64,000 bases of DNA, from NCBI GenBank assembly GCA_030949725.1, contig JAUZSE010000001.1:1-64000 (forward strand), in the 5' to 3' direction. This DNA comes from Sulfurovum sp. (GTDB lineage Bacteria; Campylobacterota; Campylobacteria; Campylobacterales; Sulfurovaceae). The first letter of the stretch is position 1. Each line of letters begins with the position of its first letter. A model generated the notes under the pieces. That model was given only the letters and a program-made list of their open reading frames with translations. It had not been told where the DNA came from and did no database searches. Shown piece by piece: positions 8,643 through 18,082 of this stretch. Made by a program: the position numbers and the translations under genes.

Positions 8643-8945
8643 ATGTATATAGTACAAATTGAAAATGAATGTAAATGTTTTAAAAAAAGTGAATACAGCA
8701 ATAATAAAACATTTGAAACCCAGCAAGATGCCTATCAATATGCAAATATTTTAGCTGAATTGATGAATGACGAATTTTGTAGCACACATACTTTTTCTGC
8801 TCACAGAGCACAAGATAGTAACTTTGTCATAACCGTGGCTATGAATGTCGATAAGATCATTCCTGATTATAATCCTCATATCTCTTGTGATGAAGGTTGT
8901 GACTCTACAGATACATGGACTCTTGAAGATATAAACAAGGATTAA
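8643..8945 (+). CDS. Small conserved hypothetical protein
   Basis: This 100-residue soluble protein starts MYIVQIENECKCFKKSEY and has a helix TQQDAYQYANILAELMNDEF and a strand NFVITVAMNV. It has five cysteines without a recognisable motif. No family is recognised. Its TAA stop (8943-8945) overlaps the stop of the convergent gene at 8942-9256 through the shared palindrome TTAA. Confidence 0.6.
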   Translation: MYIVQIENECKCFKKSEYSNNKTFETQQDAYQYANILAELMNDEFCSTHTFSAHRAQDSNFVITVAMNVDKIIPDYNPHISCDEGCDSTDTWTLEDINKD

Positions 8946-9256
8946 TCATAGTCGTCATCATCAAACTCATCTAAGTCAAAGACCATTTCTACAGGCTCTT
9001 CTTTTACTTCTTTCATATCACTAATATTTGCTACAGAGATATCTAGAGCCATAGCTACAAATGCTGCTAGAGCGTTATCATCTATGATTTCTTGGCATGT
9101 TTTAGATGTATTATATACCGTGAGTATTTGGTCTTTGATGAGTACATCATTGGTGCTAACACCTAATTCTTCTGCTATGTTGTGCATATCAGGACGATTG
9201 AGATGTACTCCGTCAACTTTCATTGTAAAGCCAGTTCTTAAGGGTAATCCGAACAT
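8942..9256 (-). CDS. Small conserved hypothetical protein with acidic tail
   Basis: This 104-residue cytoplasmic protein contains VHLNRPDMHNIAEELGVSTN, which looks like a short helical region, and ends in a run of aspartates (DLDEFDDDDYD). No family is recognised. It is convergent with and overlaps the preceding gene by four bases at the stops. Confidence 0.55.
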   Translation of the reverse strand: MFGLPLRTGFTMKVDGVHLNRPDMHNIAEELGVSTNDVLIKDQILTVYNTSKTCQEIIDDNALAAFVAMALDISVANISDMKEVKEEPVEMVFDLDEFDDDDYD

Positions 9257-9307
9257 TTTTATTCCTATCTTTAATATATTTATTTAAGTTGATTATAGCC
9301 AAATTGT

Positions 9308-10286
9308 TTAATTCAAAGTTAATTCACAAATGACTTGTGCATGGTCACTTTGAAGTAAAGATCCATCTTTATTTTCTTCTAAATGTGCATCTAAAATAGC
9401 ATAATCAGTCACAGAAAAATGATTTGAAACAAAAATATAGTCCAAAACATTTCCTTTTCCTAAAAAATAGCTTGTGGCTTTTCTTTTGGGTTCTTTTGCT
9501 TCTGGGTGAGGATTGTATACCTCTGGCGTATAGAGGTAATGTGCATCGCGTAAGACCAAGTTTTTATCTTTGCTTGTACTATCATGGTATTTAGGATTTG
9601 ATAAGGCATCTATCGTGATCGAATATTCTTTATCATTTAGATCACAAAGTAGAGCAGTGGGCATGTCTTTGGATTTTTCTATATCAAAGAAAAGTGAAGA
9701 TGCCTCACAGAGCCTTTGTTTTAATGATTCAGAATATTTATGTTCTAATGCTTTAAATACTAAGGCTTTTTTATGCTCTAAATTATGGGTTTCATTGAAT
9801 ACATATTCAAATTCACTGTTTCTATTGGATTTTAAATGGCAGACATAGACTAAAAGTTCTTTGTCATTAGGTAGTGTGATCGTTGCCTTTATGGGTATAC
9901 GTGAAAAACGAAACCGACCTTCAAAGTGATGTGCTTTGATGCTAGGTATATGCACGTCAACTGCTTGCATGTCTATTAAGGGGTATTTTGAGGCTATGGC
10001 AACAGTAGTGGAAACATATTTAAATGGATTGTTTTTACTTAATTTTGCAATGTCCACAACTTTAAAATATTTAAATCCTAACTCTTTTACCAGATGTCTC
10101 AAAGCCTTTCGTGAAAACACTTCTTGAAACCCGATGATGTCACAATCCATTTTTAGAATTTGATCTTTGATCCATGTAGTCTTCTCTACCCATTGTCGTT
10201 CATTGAACTTTTCTTTTTTTCGTATACCAAGAGTAGGGAGGTTCTACAAATTGAAAAAGATTAAAGGTGCCTAGTTTTATTTTCAT
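9308..10286 (-). pseudogene. Endonuclease/exonuclease/phosphatase (EEP) family protein, one frameshift
   Basis: The gene starts at ATG 10286 (MKIKLGTFNLFQFVEPPYSW), whose first strand ending in FNL is the EEP signature carrying the metal-binding Asn. The frame breaks at a seven-A run (T10214-10220, plus strand). Six A would give YTKKEKFNERQW and continue into the long open part (WIKDQILKMDCDIIGFQEVF with the catalytic Glu, VCHLKSNRN, CDLND, and SDHAQVICEL at the end). A restored protein would be about 325 residues. EEP proteins hydrolyse phosphodiester or phosphoester bonds; the substrate here is unknown. As read, only an N-truncated product from the internal ATG at 10150 could be made. Confidence 0.85.
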
Positions 10287-10477
10287 AATGTAAGTATATC
10301 TAAAGATGAGATAAAAGCAAATATTTTGATATATCTTCCTATAACTGCAGTATCCACTACATCATCTAAGCTCATCCATATTGTCAGAAGAGGCACCAAA
10401 CTAGATAAAATTTATCAAAATTAAAATAGTATTGAATTTTAGATATAATGAGTAAAATTACACTCAAAGAGTAAATT

Positions 10478-10978
10478 ATGGTTACAAAAGAAGATTTAGC
10501 AAAAGCAATTTTAGATTTAGGTGTAAGCATGGATAAAAGACATGCTAAGACAGAAGCAACTGTTGAGAAAGTAGCTAAACTAATTGGAAATATATCAAAT
10601 AATCAAGGACATATTGCAGAAGAATTTTTCTATAATTCAATCTCAGCTAACCCAACACTAAATGGCATTGACTATGACTTTACAGATAAAAACATCACAA
10701 GAAAAAGATTTGGTATTGAAGATGAATTTGATATGGTTTTAATTAATGCTAAAGATGTAGCAATAATAGAAACAAAATACAAAGCACACTCAAAAGATAT
10801 TATAAAATTAGTTACTAAAAAACTAGAAAACTTTAAAATATTATATCCAGAATATAAAGACTATTCACATCATTTAGCCCTTGCTAGTTTTCATATTAAT
10901 GATGATGTAAAAAAAGAAGCTAAAAAAAACAATGTAATACTGCTACAAAGAAAAGGCGACTTGATAGAAACGATATAA
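10478..10978 (+). CDS. PD-(D/E)XK nuclease-like conserved protein
   Basis: This 166-residue protein has a helical, possibly coiled-coil N-terminus (residues 1-50: KRHAKTEATVEKVAKLIGN), then EDEFDMVLINAKDVAIIETK. The spacing of Asp and Glu-x-Lys on adjacent strands is that of a PD-(D/E)XK nuclease fold, as in DUF3782-like proteins. The cellular role is unknown. In the 190-bp gap upstream (10287-10477) I see only a short open stretch with no start (10317-10424, ending RRGTKLDKIYQN), possibly a remnant of an unknown gene. Confidence 0.6.
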   Translation: MVTKEDLAKAILDLGVSMDKRHAKTEATVEKVAKLIGNISNNQGHIAEEFFYNSISANPTLNGIDYDFTDKNITRKRFGIEDEFDMVLINAKDVAIIETKYKAHSKDIIKLVTKKLENFKILYPEYKDYSHHLALASFHINDDVKKEAKKNNVILLQRKGDLIETI

Positions 10979-11051
10979 CCATTACTGCAATAAAAATTCT
11001 AGTAACTTTAAAATGATAAATATAGGTTTGTTTAAAAATAAAAAGAGGGAA

Positions 11052-11838
11052 TTACCCACATTTCCCAGGTGCACATTTCATGCCGTTAAACTGTCCTGTG
11101 AGTGTGCCATCCATACTGCCTTCGTGCATTTTGTCCATGCGTTCTTTCATCATCTGAGGATGGGCTATGAAGTTGTATCCTTTATAGAGAGTGATACCCC
11201 CGTAGAGGATGACTAGTATACTTGCTAGTTTCATCATAGTGCCACGTAGTGATCCTTTTTGTAGAAACTTGGTAATGATTCCTAAGAAAAATAGGGCAGG
11301 TATGGTTGCTAATCCAAAGGTTGCCATCACCAATGCACCTGAAAGTGGATCTGCTGTACTTGCTGCGATGATAGCAAAGGAGTAGACCAGTCCACAAGGG
11401 ATGATTCCATTGAGTAAGCCTAAAAGATAAAAGCTTTTATATGATTTATCTGACATGAGTTTTCTGAAGTTATTTTGATACCAAGGGTATTTTGAAACAG
11501 ACCATTCTACTGAGCTTAAAAATTTGAAATTTCCAAGAAGTGAAAGACCAGCGAGTATCATCAACACACCTGTGAGTACAAACAGCACACCTTTTGTCGT
11601 GGGAGTAAAAGCAAGTATTTGCCCTAGCAAAACCAAATACTGCACCGAGCATCGTGTAGGTAGTGACACGTCCAAAGTTGTAAGATAAATGTGCAAATGT
11701 TTGTTGCCAATAACTTGTCTGTTGATCTATTTTTGTAGAAGAATAGGCAACAACAATACCTCCGCACATTCCTATGCAGTGTCCTACACTTCCTAAAAAA
11801 GCTGTGGTAAGAATAATAATAAGGTCTAAATTTCCCAT
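11052..11838 (-). pseudogene. Sulfite exporter TauE/SafE-type membrane protein, one frameshift, with C-terminal Cys motif
   Basis: The start at 11838 gives MGNLDLIIILTTAFLGSVGH followed by CIGMCGGIVVAY, the Cys-containing first segment of the short SafE/DsbD-like family found near cytochrome oxidase and copper genes. After GRVTTYTMLGAVFGF the frame is lost at about 11628; removing one base restores FLGQILAFTPTTKG and six helices. The restored length is about 261 residues. The C-terminus ends FNGMKCAPGKCG, a putative metal-binding motif that recurs in two proteins of the efflux locus at 20-25 kb. Related proteins have been linked to copper delivery or thiol transport; the substrate is not determined here. 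Confidence 0.8.
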
Positions 11839-11909
11839 CAGTAATAATCCATTTGTTAATTTGTAAAACTATAGTATACTTTGATTAAATTAGTGTTAAG
11901 GATAGTGTA

Positions 11910-12344
11910 GTGTTTAAAAGCTTGAAGCGGACTGTTACAAAAATATTTAGGGAGCTTTTGGTCCATCATCATGGTTCTTTGGAATATAGGGCAAAAGTTT
12001 TGACACTTATGATTTCTTCAAATGGTGAAATTTGTGAATGTGAAAAACAAAAGCTCAAAGAGATAGCCCAAAGTATTTATGGAGATGATCAAGATAGAGC
12101 AGAACTACTTTTAGATACAGTCCATGAATATCATATAAAAATCATTACCCAAAATGGACTTGATTTTGAACATTTGATTCAGTTAGTTGAAAAAGAAACC
12201 AAAGCTGTAAAACGTTTTGCAGATAAAATAGATATGAAACTCCTTATGCAACTACACGAATGTATGAAAAGTGAGGAAGATATACTTTTCCAGCAACGCA
12301 TATTGGAATTTTTACAAGAATTAAAAGATGAGTATGGAGAATGA
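11910..12344 (+). CDS. TerB-like protein
   Basis: This is a 144-residue helical protein. The segment AKVLTLMISSNGEICECEKQ followed by KLKEIAQSIYGDDQD resembles a TerB/DjlA-type helical domain with acidic loops. The start is GTG at 11910; the region upstream has a plausible TATACT box at 11873-11878. It ends two bases before the preferred start of the TrlF-like gene, so it may be cotranscribed with the defence-like pair. TerB domains occur in stress- and phage-related gene clusters, but the function here is not established. Confidence 0.55.
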   Translation: MFKSLKRTVTKIFRELLVHHHGSLEYRAKVLTLMISSNGEICECEKQKLKEIAQSIYGDDQDRAELLLDTVHEYHIKIITQNGLDFEHLIQLVEKETKAVKRFADKIDMKLLMQLHECMKSEEDILFQQRILEFLQELKDEYGE

Positions 12345-12345
12345 T

Positions 12346-14661
12346 ATGAATGAAAAATTTAAAAATGGCTCGCAATGGGTAAGATTTGATTGTCATTTAC
12401 ATACAAAAGAAGATATTAGTGTTGCAGTCATTACCAATCACAATAAATTTAACAGACATGAATTTAAACAATTGAAGAAAGAGTTTAAAAATGGATATTT
12501 ATTAGCAGGTATAGAGCTTAATATAAAAGAAAGTGCTAATGGCATTCATACTTTAATTGTATTTAATGAAAAGTGGTATGCAAATAAAACAGATGAAGAC
12601 TATATAAACAAATTCTTAAATTCCGTATCAGAAGGGCAAGAAAATTTTGCTACTAAAAATGGTAAAACTAATACCGATTTTATAGAAACAATTAAAAAAC
12701 TAGAAACATATAAACAAAACGGTAGAGATTATTTTATAATATTAGCTGATGTAGAAGGTGAAAAATCGTATATTAAAATTGGTGATTATAATTTTGAAGC
12801 AGTTAAATTTGCATTACAGAATAAAGAATATAGAGTAAAAAAAGAACTCCCTAAAACTGAAAATTCATATATAAAATCAATCTCTTTTAATGGTGGTAAA
12901 TTGGATGGGCAAACTATTGAATTATCATCATCAATGAATAATTTTGTAGGAGTAAGAGGTAGTGGAAAATCTTCTATTATTGAAGCTGTTAGATATGGAT
13001 TAGATTTAGAATTTTCAGATAAAAATGCAGATTATAAATATAAAAATAATTTAATAGAAAAATTATTAGGCAGTGCAGGAAAAATAACAATAAGAGCGTT
13101 TGATAATCGTAGTAATGAATATACTATTGAACGGGTTTATGGTCATAGTGTAGAGATTAAGAAAGATGGAGAAATAAAAAACCTTGATATATTTTCACTA
13201 CTTAATAAACCGTTATATTTTGGACAAAAAGACTTATCAAGTTATAAAGATGGGTATGAAAAAGATTTAATAAATAAATTTATTGGTGATAAAACAAAAG
13301 ATATTAAATCTCAAATTGAGATGAAAAAACAAGAGATAAAATCATTACTAGAAAATATAAAAAAATATGATAATTTAAATGATAAAAAAGAGGAAGTTCA
13401 AAAAAAGATAGAAGAATTAAAATTAAAGATTGATGAGTTTAAAAAGCATAATATTGAAGATAAGTTAAAAAAACAGATGGAATTTAATAAAGATGATTCA
13501 AGTTTCACAAATATTATTAAGGATTTACAAGAGTTTAGAAATGACGCAAATAGTTTTTTAAAGACTTATGAAGAAAATAACTTTTTTGAGAATTTAAAAA
13601 AGTATAAGTCTAAAGAAAATCAAGATATATTTAATAGTCTTTATACAATTATTGATACAAGTAAAGATACATTTTTAAATATCTCTACACAGTTAAATAG
13701 TTTAACATCTAGTTTTAAGGATATAAATTCTTTACATAGTTCTTTCAAAGATAAATATAAAGAATTTAATGATACTTTTTTAGAAGTTCAAAGAAATATT
13801 AATCTTCCTGATAATTTAAGAGCAGATGATTTTATAAATTATACAAAAACATTAAATTCACAAGAATTAATGTTGAAAGAAATTGAAAAATTATCACATA
13901 TAAAAAGTAATTTAAAAAGTAATTTAACAAAACTAATATCTGAATTAAATAATTTATATTTAGATGAATTCAGATTAATAGAAGATGGAATAAATTCTAT
14001 AAATCAAAATAAATCATCTATTGAATTAAAAGCAGAATTTAAAGGCGATAAAGACTCTTTTGATAAATATTTAAGAAATATTTTTAGTGGAAGTGGATTA
14101 ACAAAAACTGATTATGAAAAACTTACGCAATATAAAGATTGTATTGAAATATATAATGACTTTGATAATATATCATTTGGCGGAAATAAACTACTAATAT
14201 TTAAAGAAAAGTTTATAAATTCACTCTCATTACTTCTTACTTTTCAAGTATCAAATAAAGTTGAAATACTTTATAATGGAGAATTACTCGTAAATCATTC
14301 ATTAGGTCAACGTGCATCAGCATTAATACTATTTATTTTGACCCAAAGAGATAATGATATAATCATCATTGACCAACCAGAAGATGATTTAGATAATCAA
14401 ACAATTTATAAAGAAGTTATAGAAGAATTATTAAAGCTTAAAGATAAAACACAATTTATATTTGCAACGCATAATGCTAATATACCTGTATTAGGAGATT
14501 GTGAACAAATAGTAGTATGTGATTATGAAGAAAATAAAATTAATATAGAAATGGGAAGTATAGATAATCATGCTATACAAGATAATATAATAAACATAAT
14601 GGAAGGTGGAGAAAAAGCCTTTAATAAAAGAAGGGATATATATAATTTATGGAAACATTAG
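12346..14661 (+). CDS. TrlF-type PHP-domain/AAA ATPase with shortened PHP domain
   Basis: This protein of about 771 residues starts at ATG 12346, with GGAGA at 12336-12340; two in-frame ATGs further up (12328, 12334) overlap the preceding gene. The N-terminal PHP part has GSQWVRFDCHLHT (HxH metal motif) and, only nine residues later, VITNHNKF. PHP proteins usually have about 25-40 residues between these motifs. The part after ILADVEGEKS also joins directly to YIKIGDYNFEAVKFAL, skipping a usually longer segment. The ATPase has Walker A GVRGSGKSS near residue 202, a long coiled coil (about 310-600) and Walker B IIIIDQPEDDLDNQT near 672, then FATHNANIPVLGD. The layout matches TrlF-like SMC-type ATPases. 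It overlaps the next gene by 13 bases and is markedly AT-rich, suggesting transfer. Confidence 0.8.
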   Translation: MNEKFKNGSQWVRFDCHLHTKEDISVAVITNHNKFNRHEFKQLKKEFKNGYLLAGIELNIKESANGIHTLIVFNEKWYANKTDEDYINKFLNSVSEGQENFATKNGKTNTDFIETIKKLETYKQNGRDYFIILADVEGEKSYIKIGDYNFEAVKFALQNKEYRVKKELPKTENSYIKSISFNGGKLDGQTIELSSSMNNFVGVRGSGKSSIIEAVRYGLDLEFSDKNADYKYKNNLIEKLLGSAGKITIRAFDNRSNEYTIERVYGHSVEIKKDGEIKNLDIFSLLNKPLYFGQKDLSSYKDGYEKDLINKFIGDKTKDIKSQIEMKKQEIKSLLENIKKYDNLNDKKEEVQKKIEELKLKIDEFKKHNIEDKLKKQMEFNKDDSSFTNIIKDLQEFRNDANSFLKTYEENNFFENLKKYKSKENQDIFNSLYTIIDTSKDTFLNISTQLNSLTSSFKDINSLHSSFKDKYKEFNDTFLEVQRNINLPDNLRADDFINYTKTLNSQELMLKEIEKLSHIKSNLKSNLTKLISELNNLYLDEFRLIEDGINSINQNKSSIELKAEFKGDKDSFDKYLRNIFSGSGLTKTDYEKLTQYKDCIEIYNDFDNISFGGNKLLIFKEKFINSLSLLLTFQVSNKVEILYNGELLVNHSLGQRASALILFILTQRDNDIIIIDQPEDDLDNQTIYKEVIEELLKLKDKTQFIFATHNANIPVLGDCEQIVVCDYEENKINIEMGSIDNHAIQDNIINIMEGGEKAFNKRRDIYNLWKH

Positions 14662-15809
14662 AATTAATTGAAAGAATTTCTAAAGGAGAAGATAGTTATA
14701 CACAATTTAAAGTACAAGCTGTAAGTAGTAAAGATTTAGCAAAAGAATTTGTTGCATTTGCAAATGCTGAGGGTGGTATTTTAATTTTTGGTGTTGCTGA
14801 TGATGGAGAGATTAAAGGACTAAGTTTGGATGAGATTGAATCTTTAGGACAATTAATAGGTAATGTTGCAGATAACAATGTTAAACCACCTATTCATCCT
14901 TTAATCCAAAATATGATAATTGATGATAAAAAAGTAATAGTTATATTTGTAAAAAATGGTATTAGTAAACCTTACAAAACAAGTAGTGGCGTTTTTTATA
15001 CAAAATCAGGTGCAGATAAAAAAATAATTTCTGATGAAGAACTACGAAGATTATTTGCTCAATCCAAAAGACTTTTTGCAGATGAAGAGCCTATAAATGG
15101 AACTGATATTTCTCATTTAAATCAACAACTTTTTGATAAATTTTTAGAAAAATATGATAAAAAACTATATAGAGAATTAAAGAATAGTGATTTAGATTTT
15201 ATACGGTTGCTTCAAAACTTTGATATTATGAGAGGTGAAAATTTAACACTTGCTGGTAATTTGATTTTTGGTATAGACCCACAAAGATTTAATAAATCAT
15301 TCTATGTAGATTGTTGCTATTTTGATGGAAATGATATATCTGTAACTAAATATATAAATGAGAGAAGAATCTATGGAGACTTTGAAACTTTATATACTAA
15401 AGCGACAGATTTTTTAAAAAGTAATTTAATAAATCGACAAGTAGATGAAAATTTTAATTCAAATGGAGTACCTGAAATATCTTATGAGGTTATTGGTGAG
15501 TTGGTAGTAAATGCACTTATTCATAGAGATTATCATATCAATAGCTCTATTAAAATTTTTATATTTCATAATAGAGTAGAGATTATCAGCCCTGGAAAAC
15601 TTTATAATTCATTGACTGTTGAGAAGATAAAAATTGGTACTTCAATAAGGAGAAATCAAACCTTAGATAGGATTTGTAATAATATTTTACCTTATACGGG
15701 TAGAGGTAGTGGGATAAAAAGAGTATTAAGTATAGATCCTGATGTTGAATTTATCAATGACATGGATAAAGAAGAATTTAAATGTATTATCCCGAGAGAA
15801 TTGAGATAG
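14649..15809 (+). CDS. AlbA_2 (Schlafen-like) domain protein with C-terminal GHKL-type ATPase region
   Basis: This is a 386-residue protein. Residues 1-140 form an AlbA_2/divergent AAA-4 domain (EDSYTQFKVQAVSSKDLAKE, FANAEGGILIFGVADDGEIK, YTKSGA). The C-terminal third contains VVNALIHRDYHINSS, VEIISPGKL and YTGRGSGIKRV, typical of the ATPase-like region (HATPase_c_4) in this family. Such proteins were once annotated as RecG-like or transcriptional regulators, and AlbA_2 domains occur in several anti-phage systems. It overlaps the TrlF-like gene by 13 bases, so the two are probably translated from one message. It is convergent with msrA at two bases distance. Confidence 0.85.
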   Translation: METLELIERISKGEDSYTQFKVQAVSSKDLAKEFVAFANAEGGILIFGVADDGEIKGLSLDEIESLGQLIGNVADNNVKPPIHPLIQNMIIDDKKVIVIFVKNGISKPYKTSSGVFYTKSGADKKIISDEELRRLFAQSKRLFADEEPINGTDISHLNQQLFDKFLEKYDKKLYRELKNSDLDFIRLLQNFDIMRGENLTLAGNLIFGIDPQRFNKSFYVDCCYFDGNDISVTKYINERRIYGDFETLYTKATDFLKSNLINRQVDENFNSNGVPEISYEVIGELVVNALIHRDYHINSSIKIFIFHNRVEIISPGKLYNSLTVEKIKIGTSIRRNQTLDRICNNILPYTGRGSGIKRVLSIDPDVEFINDMDKEEFKCIIPRELR

Positions 15810-15811
15810 CT

Positions 15812-16336
15812 TTACGCCATCTCTTTCCCAAACTTCGCTTCTAATTTCGCTAACTTCGGGGGTATGACTGCATTGCAATAGCCTTGCATGGGGTTTTGTC
15901 TGTAGTAGTCTTGGTGGTAGGCTTCTGCTTCGTAATAGCAGGCTAAAGGTTCTATGCAAGTGACTATAGGGTCAGTGTAGTCTTTTTGTGCGGCTTCTAG
16001 TGCAGCCTCGGCAGCTTCTTTTGTCTCTTCATCTGTGTAGAGGATGGTGGAGCGGTATTGGGTGCCTCTGTCTCCACCTTGTTGGTTGAGTGTGGTAGGG
16101 TTGTGGACTACAAAGAAAATATCCAAAAGGGTGTCTGAAGTGATGATACTGTCATCGTATCGTATCTTTATCACTTCTGCATGTCCTGTGGTACCTGTAC
16201 ATATCTGTGTATAGGTTGGGTCTAGGGTTTCTCCGTTTGCGTAGCCACTTTCTACATCGCTCACACCTTTGAGTGTCTCAAATACTGCTTCTGTACACCA
16301 AAAGCATCCGCCACCAACTATGAGTTCTTGTTTCAT
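15812..16336 (-). CDS. msrA: Peptide-methionine (S)-S-oxide reductase MsrA
   Basis: This 174-residue enzyme reduces methionine-S-sulfoxide in proteins, using thioredoxin to recycle. The catalytic motif GGGCFWCTEAVF lies at residues 8-19, and YHQDYYRQNP near the C-terminus is the usual conserved element. The length is normal for the single-domain form. It is transcribed alone, divergent from the gene at 16443. A thioredoxin gene (trxC) lies 650 bp downstream of its start. Confidence 0.96.
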   Translation of the reverse strand: MKQELIVGGGCFWCTEAVFETLKGVSDVESGYANGETLDPTYTQICTGTTGHAEVIKIRYDDSIITSDTLLDIFFVVHNPTTLNQQGGDRGTQYRSTILYTDEETKEAAEAALEAAQKDYTDPIVTCIEPLACYYEAEAYHQDYYRQNPMQGYCNAVIPPKLAKLEAKFGKEMA

Positions 16337-16442
16337 GTCTAACCTTTTTTACTTTATTTAATTGGCTATCATATCATAAACTTGGGTAGAAGCATTGTAT
16401 AAAAAAGATATAATACTTTGAAAAAAAAATAAAAGGTAAAAT

Positions 16443-16952
16443 ATGTATGATGAAGAAAGTAATATATTAACACAAGAAGAGCAGATTGGTATATGGAGAA
16501 GTATCATCTATGATTATTTTGCAAACAGATACATCAAAGGTATTTTTGACAACTGTGATACACATTTTGATTATCTTATAGATGCAGTGGTAGAGCAATG
16601 GGCATCTGACTCATCCTTTATTTATGCGTGGAATCCAGGAAGATTGAAGTTTAAACTACGTCCATTGGCTGAAAGTATTGATGCGTATATGTTGGAAAAT
16701 TATGATGATCTTCTTGTTACCGCAAAAGCACTTGAAGAAGAGCGTGAAACCTATCCTTTACCTGAAGATAAAAATTATCTGTCATTACACAGTGGTTTAC
16801 CTGATGAGCTTATCAAAAGATCTGAAGAGAACATAGAGCAACTTAAAGCATGTGCAGAAGATGTGAAAAAGAAAATAGAAGAAATATGTGGTGAGGATTT
16901 CAATAATATGATGAAAGAAGTCGTAGAGAATGCTGAAATGCTTTTAGAATAG
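16443..16952 (+). CDS. Conserved hypothetical soluble protein
   Basis: This 169-residue acidic protein without membrane segments starts MYDEESNILTQEEQIGIWRS; the middle contains AWNPGRLKFKLRPLAESIDA and the C-terminal helices are Glu/Lys-rich (coiled-coil-like). AAAGG at 16433-16437 lies before the start. No family is recognised. It lies 35 bp before trxC on the same strand and may be cotranscribed with it. Confidence 0.6.
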   Translation: MYDEESNILTQEEQIGIWRSIIYDYFANRYIKGIFDNCDTHFDYLIDAVVEQWASDSSFIYAWNPGRLKFKLRPLAESIDAYMLENYDDLLVTAKALEEERETYPLPEDKNYLSLHSGLPDELIKRSEENIEQLKACAEDVKKKIEEICGEDFNNMMKEVVENAEMLLE

Positions 16953-16987
16953 TATGGTAAAATTAAAATAAACTATGGAGAGTATCT

Positions 16988-17416
16988 ATGAATATTAACG
17001 TTGTGTGTCCCCATTGTCTCAAAGTAAATCGTATCCCTAAAAAGGAATCTTATGCCAAAGCCAACTGTGGAGAGTGTAAAGAGTCTCTTTTAGAGTGTAA
17101 ACCAGTGGTAGGTAATGCCAGCATTTTAGCGACCTTTGTTGCCAATTCCCAATTGCCTGTGATTGTGGACTTTTGGGCACCTTGGTGTGGTCCTTGTTTG
17201 CAGATGGCACCACATTTTGAGAAAGCAGCTATAGCGATGCCCTTAAAAGCACAGTTTATGAAAATCAATAATGATGATGAGCAAACACTAGGCTCTACAC
17301 ATCAAATAGCAAGTATCCCTGCAGTACTTGTGTTTAAAGATGGGAAAGAAGTAGATAGGTTTACAGGTGCACGAAACAGTGAGCAGATAGAAGCATGGGT
17401 AAAGCAGTACGTCTAA
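16988..17416 (+). CDS. trxC: Thioredoxin 2 (zinc-containing)
   Basis: This is a 142-residue protein. The N-terminal zinc ribbon has CPHC and CGEC pairs within the first 30 residues, and the thioredoxin fold has the active site WAPWCGPC. This arrangement defines TrxC, a stress-related disulfide reductase. The C-terminal part has SIPAVLVFKDGKEVD with the conserved cis-Pro. The gene ends directly against the start of the response regulator, so the two are probably in one operon. Confidence 0.95.
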   Translation: MNINVVCPHCLKVNRIPKKESYAKANCGECKESLLECKPVVGNASILATFVANSQLPVIVDFWAPWCGPCLQMAPHFEKAAIAMPLKAQFMKINNDDEQTLGSTHQIASIPAVLVFKDGKEVDRFTGARNSEQIEAWVKQYV

Positions 17417-18082
17417 ATGAGTAAGATACTACTGCTTGAAGATGATGCCAACCTCAATGAAACAGTGGCAGAGTTTTTGACAGAAAATGGACATGATGTC
17501 ATCTCGGTCTACGATGGGCATGAAGCACAAGAAAAGCTTTATGAAAGTCAATATGATTTGTTACTTTTAGATGTCAATATACCAGGTATGAATGGCTTTG
17601 AACTTTTGAAAGAAGCCAGAGCTAGTGACATTGTTGCACCTGCTATTTTCATTACTTCTTTGGATTCTGTTGATGATTTGGAAAAAGGATTTGAGAGTGG
17701 TTGTGATGATTATATACGTAAACCATTTGTCCTCAAGGAGTTACTTATCCGCGTGGAAACATTACTGAAACGTGGTTTTTTCCATGCCTCTAAAGAACGT
17801 ATCAAAATTAGAGATAACATCGACTACGATATTAAGAACAATGAACTCATTATAGATGAACAAACAGTATCTTTGGGACATAAAGAGTCGATATTGCTCA
17901 AACTTTTTATGCAAACAGAAGGTGATGTCATAGCACATGCACGCATTTATGCGCATTTGTGGGATTATGATGAAGAACCTAGCGATACAGCATTGCGTAC
18001 ATATATTAAGAACCTTCGTAAACTCATAGGGAAGGAAAAAATTGTTAGCATCAAAAAGCAAGGTTACAAATTCATGGCTTAA
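17417..18082 (+). CDS. OmpR-family response regulator
   Basis: This is a 221-residue protein. The receiver domain (1-118) has EDD near the N-terminus, the phosphoacceptor Asp in LLLLDVNIPGMNGFEL, and the conserved Lys in RKPF. A winged-helix DNA-binding domain follows (about 130-220) with DTALRTYIKNLRKLIGKE and GYKFMA at the end. It starts immediately after the trxC stop and overlaps the histidine kinase gene by 41 bases. The placement upstream of cytochromes and the CusCBA-type pump makes metal or redox sensing plausible, but that is inference. Confidence 0.93.
   Translation: MSKILLLEDDANLNETVAEFLTENGHDVISVYDGHEAQEKLYESQYDLLLLDVNIPGMNGFELLKEARASDIVAPAIFITSLDSVDDLEKGFESGCDDYIRKPFVLKELLIRVETLLKRGFFHASKERIKIRDNIDYDIKNNELIIDEQTVSLGHKESILLKLFMQTEGDVIAHARIYAHLWDYDEEPSDTALRTYIKNLRKLIGKEKIVSIKKQGYKFMA

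Noticed and set aside
10317-10424. Open stretch ending RRGTKLDKIYQN in the gap before the PD-(D/E)XK gene
   Set aside because: No start codon with a ribosome-binding site and no recognisable family; it may be a remnant, but the evidence is too weak to list as a gene.
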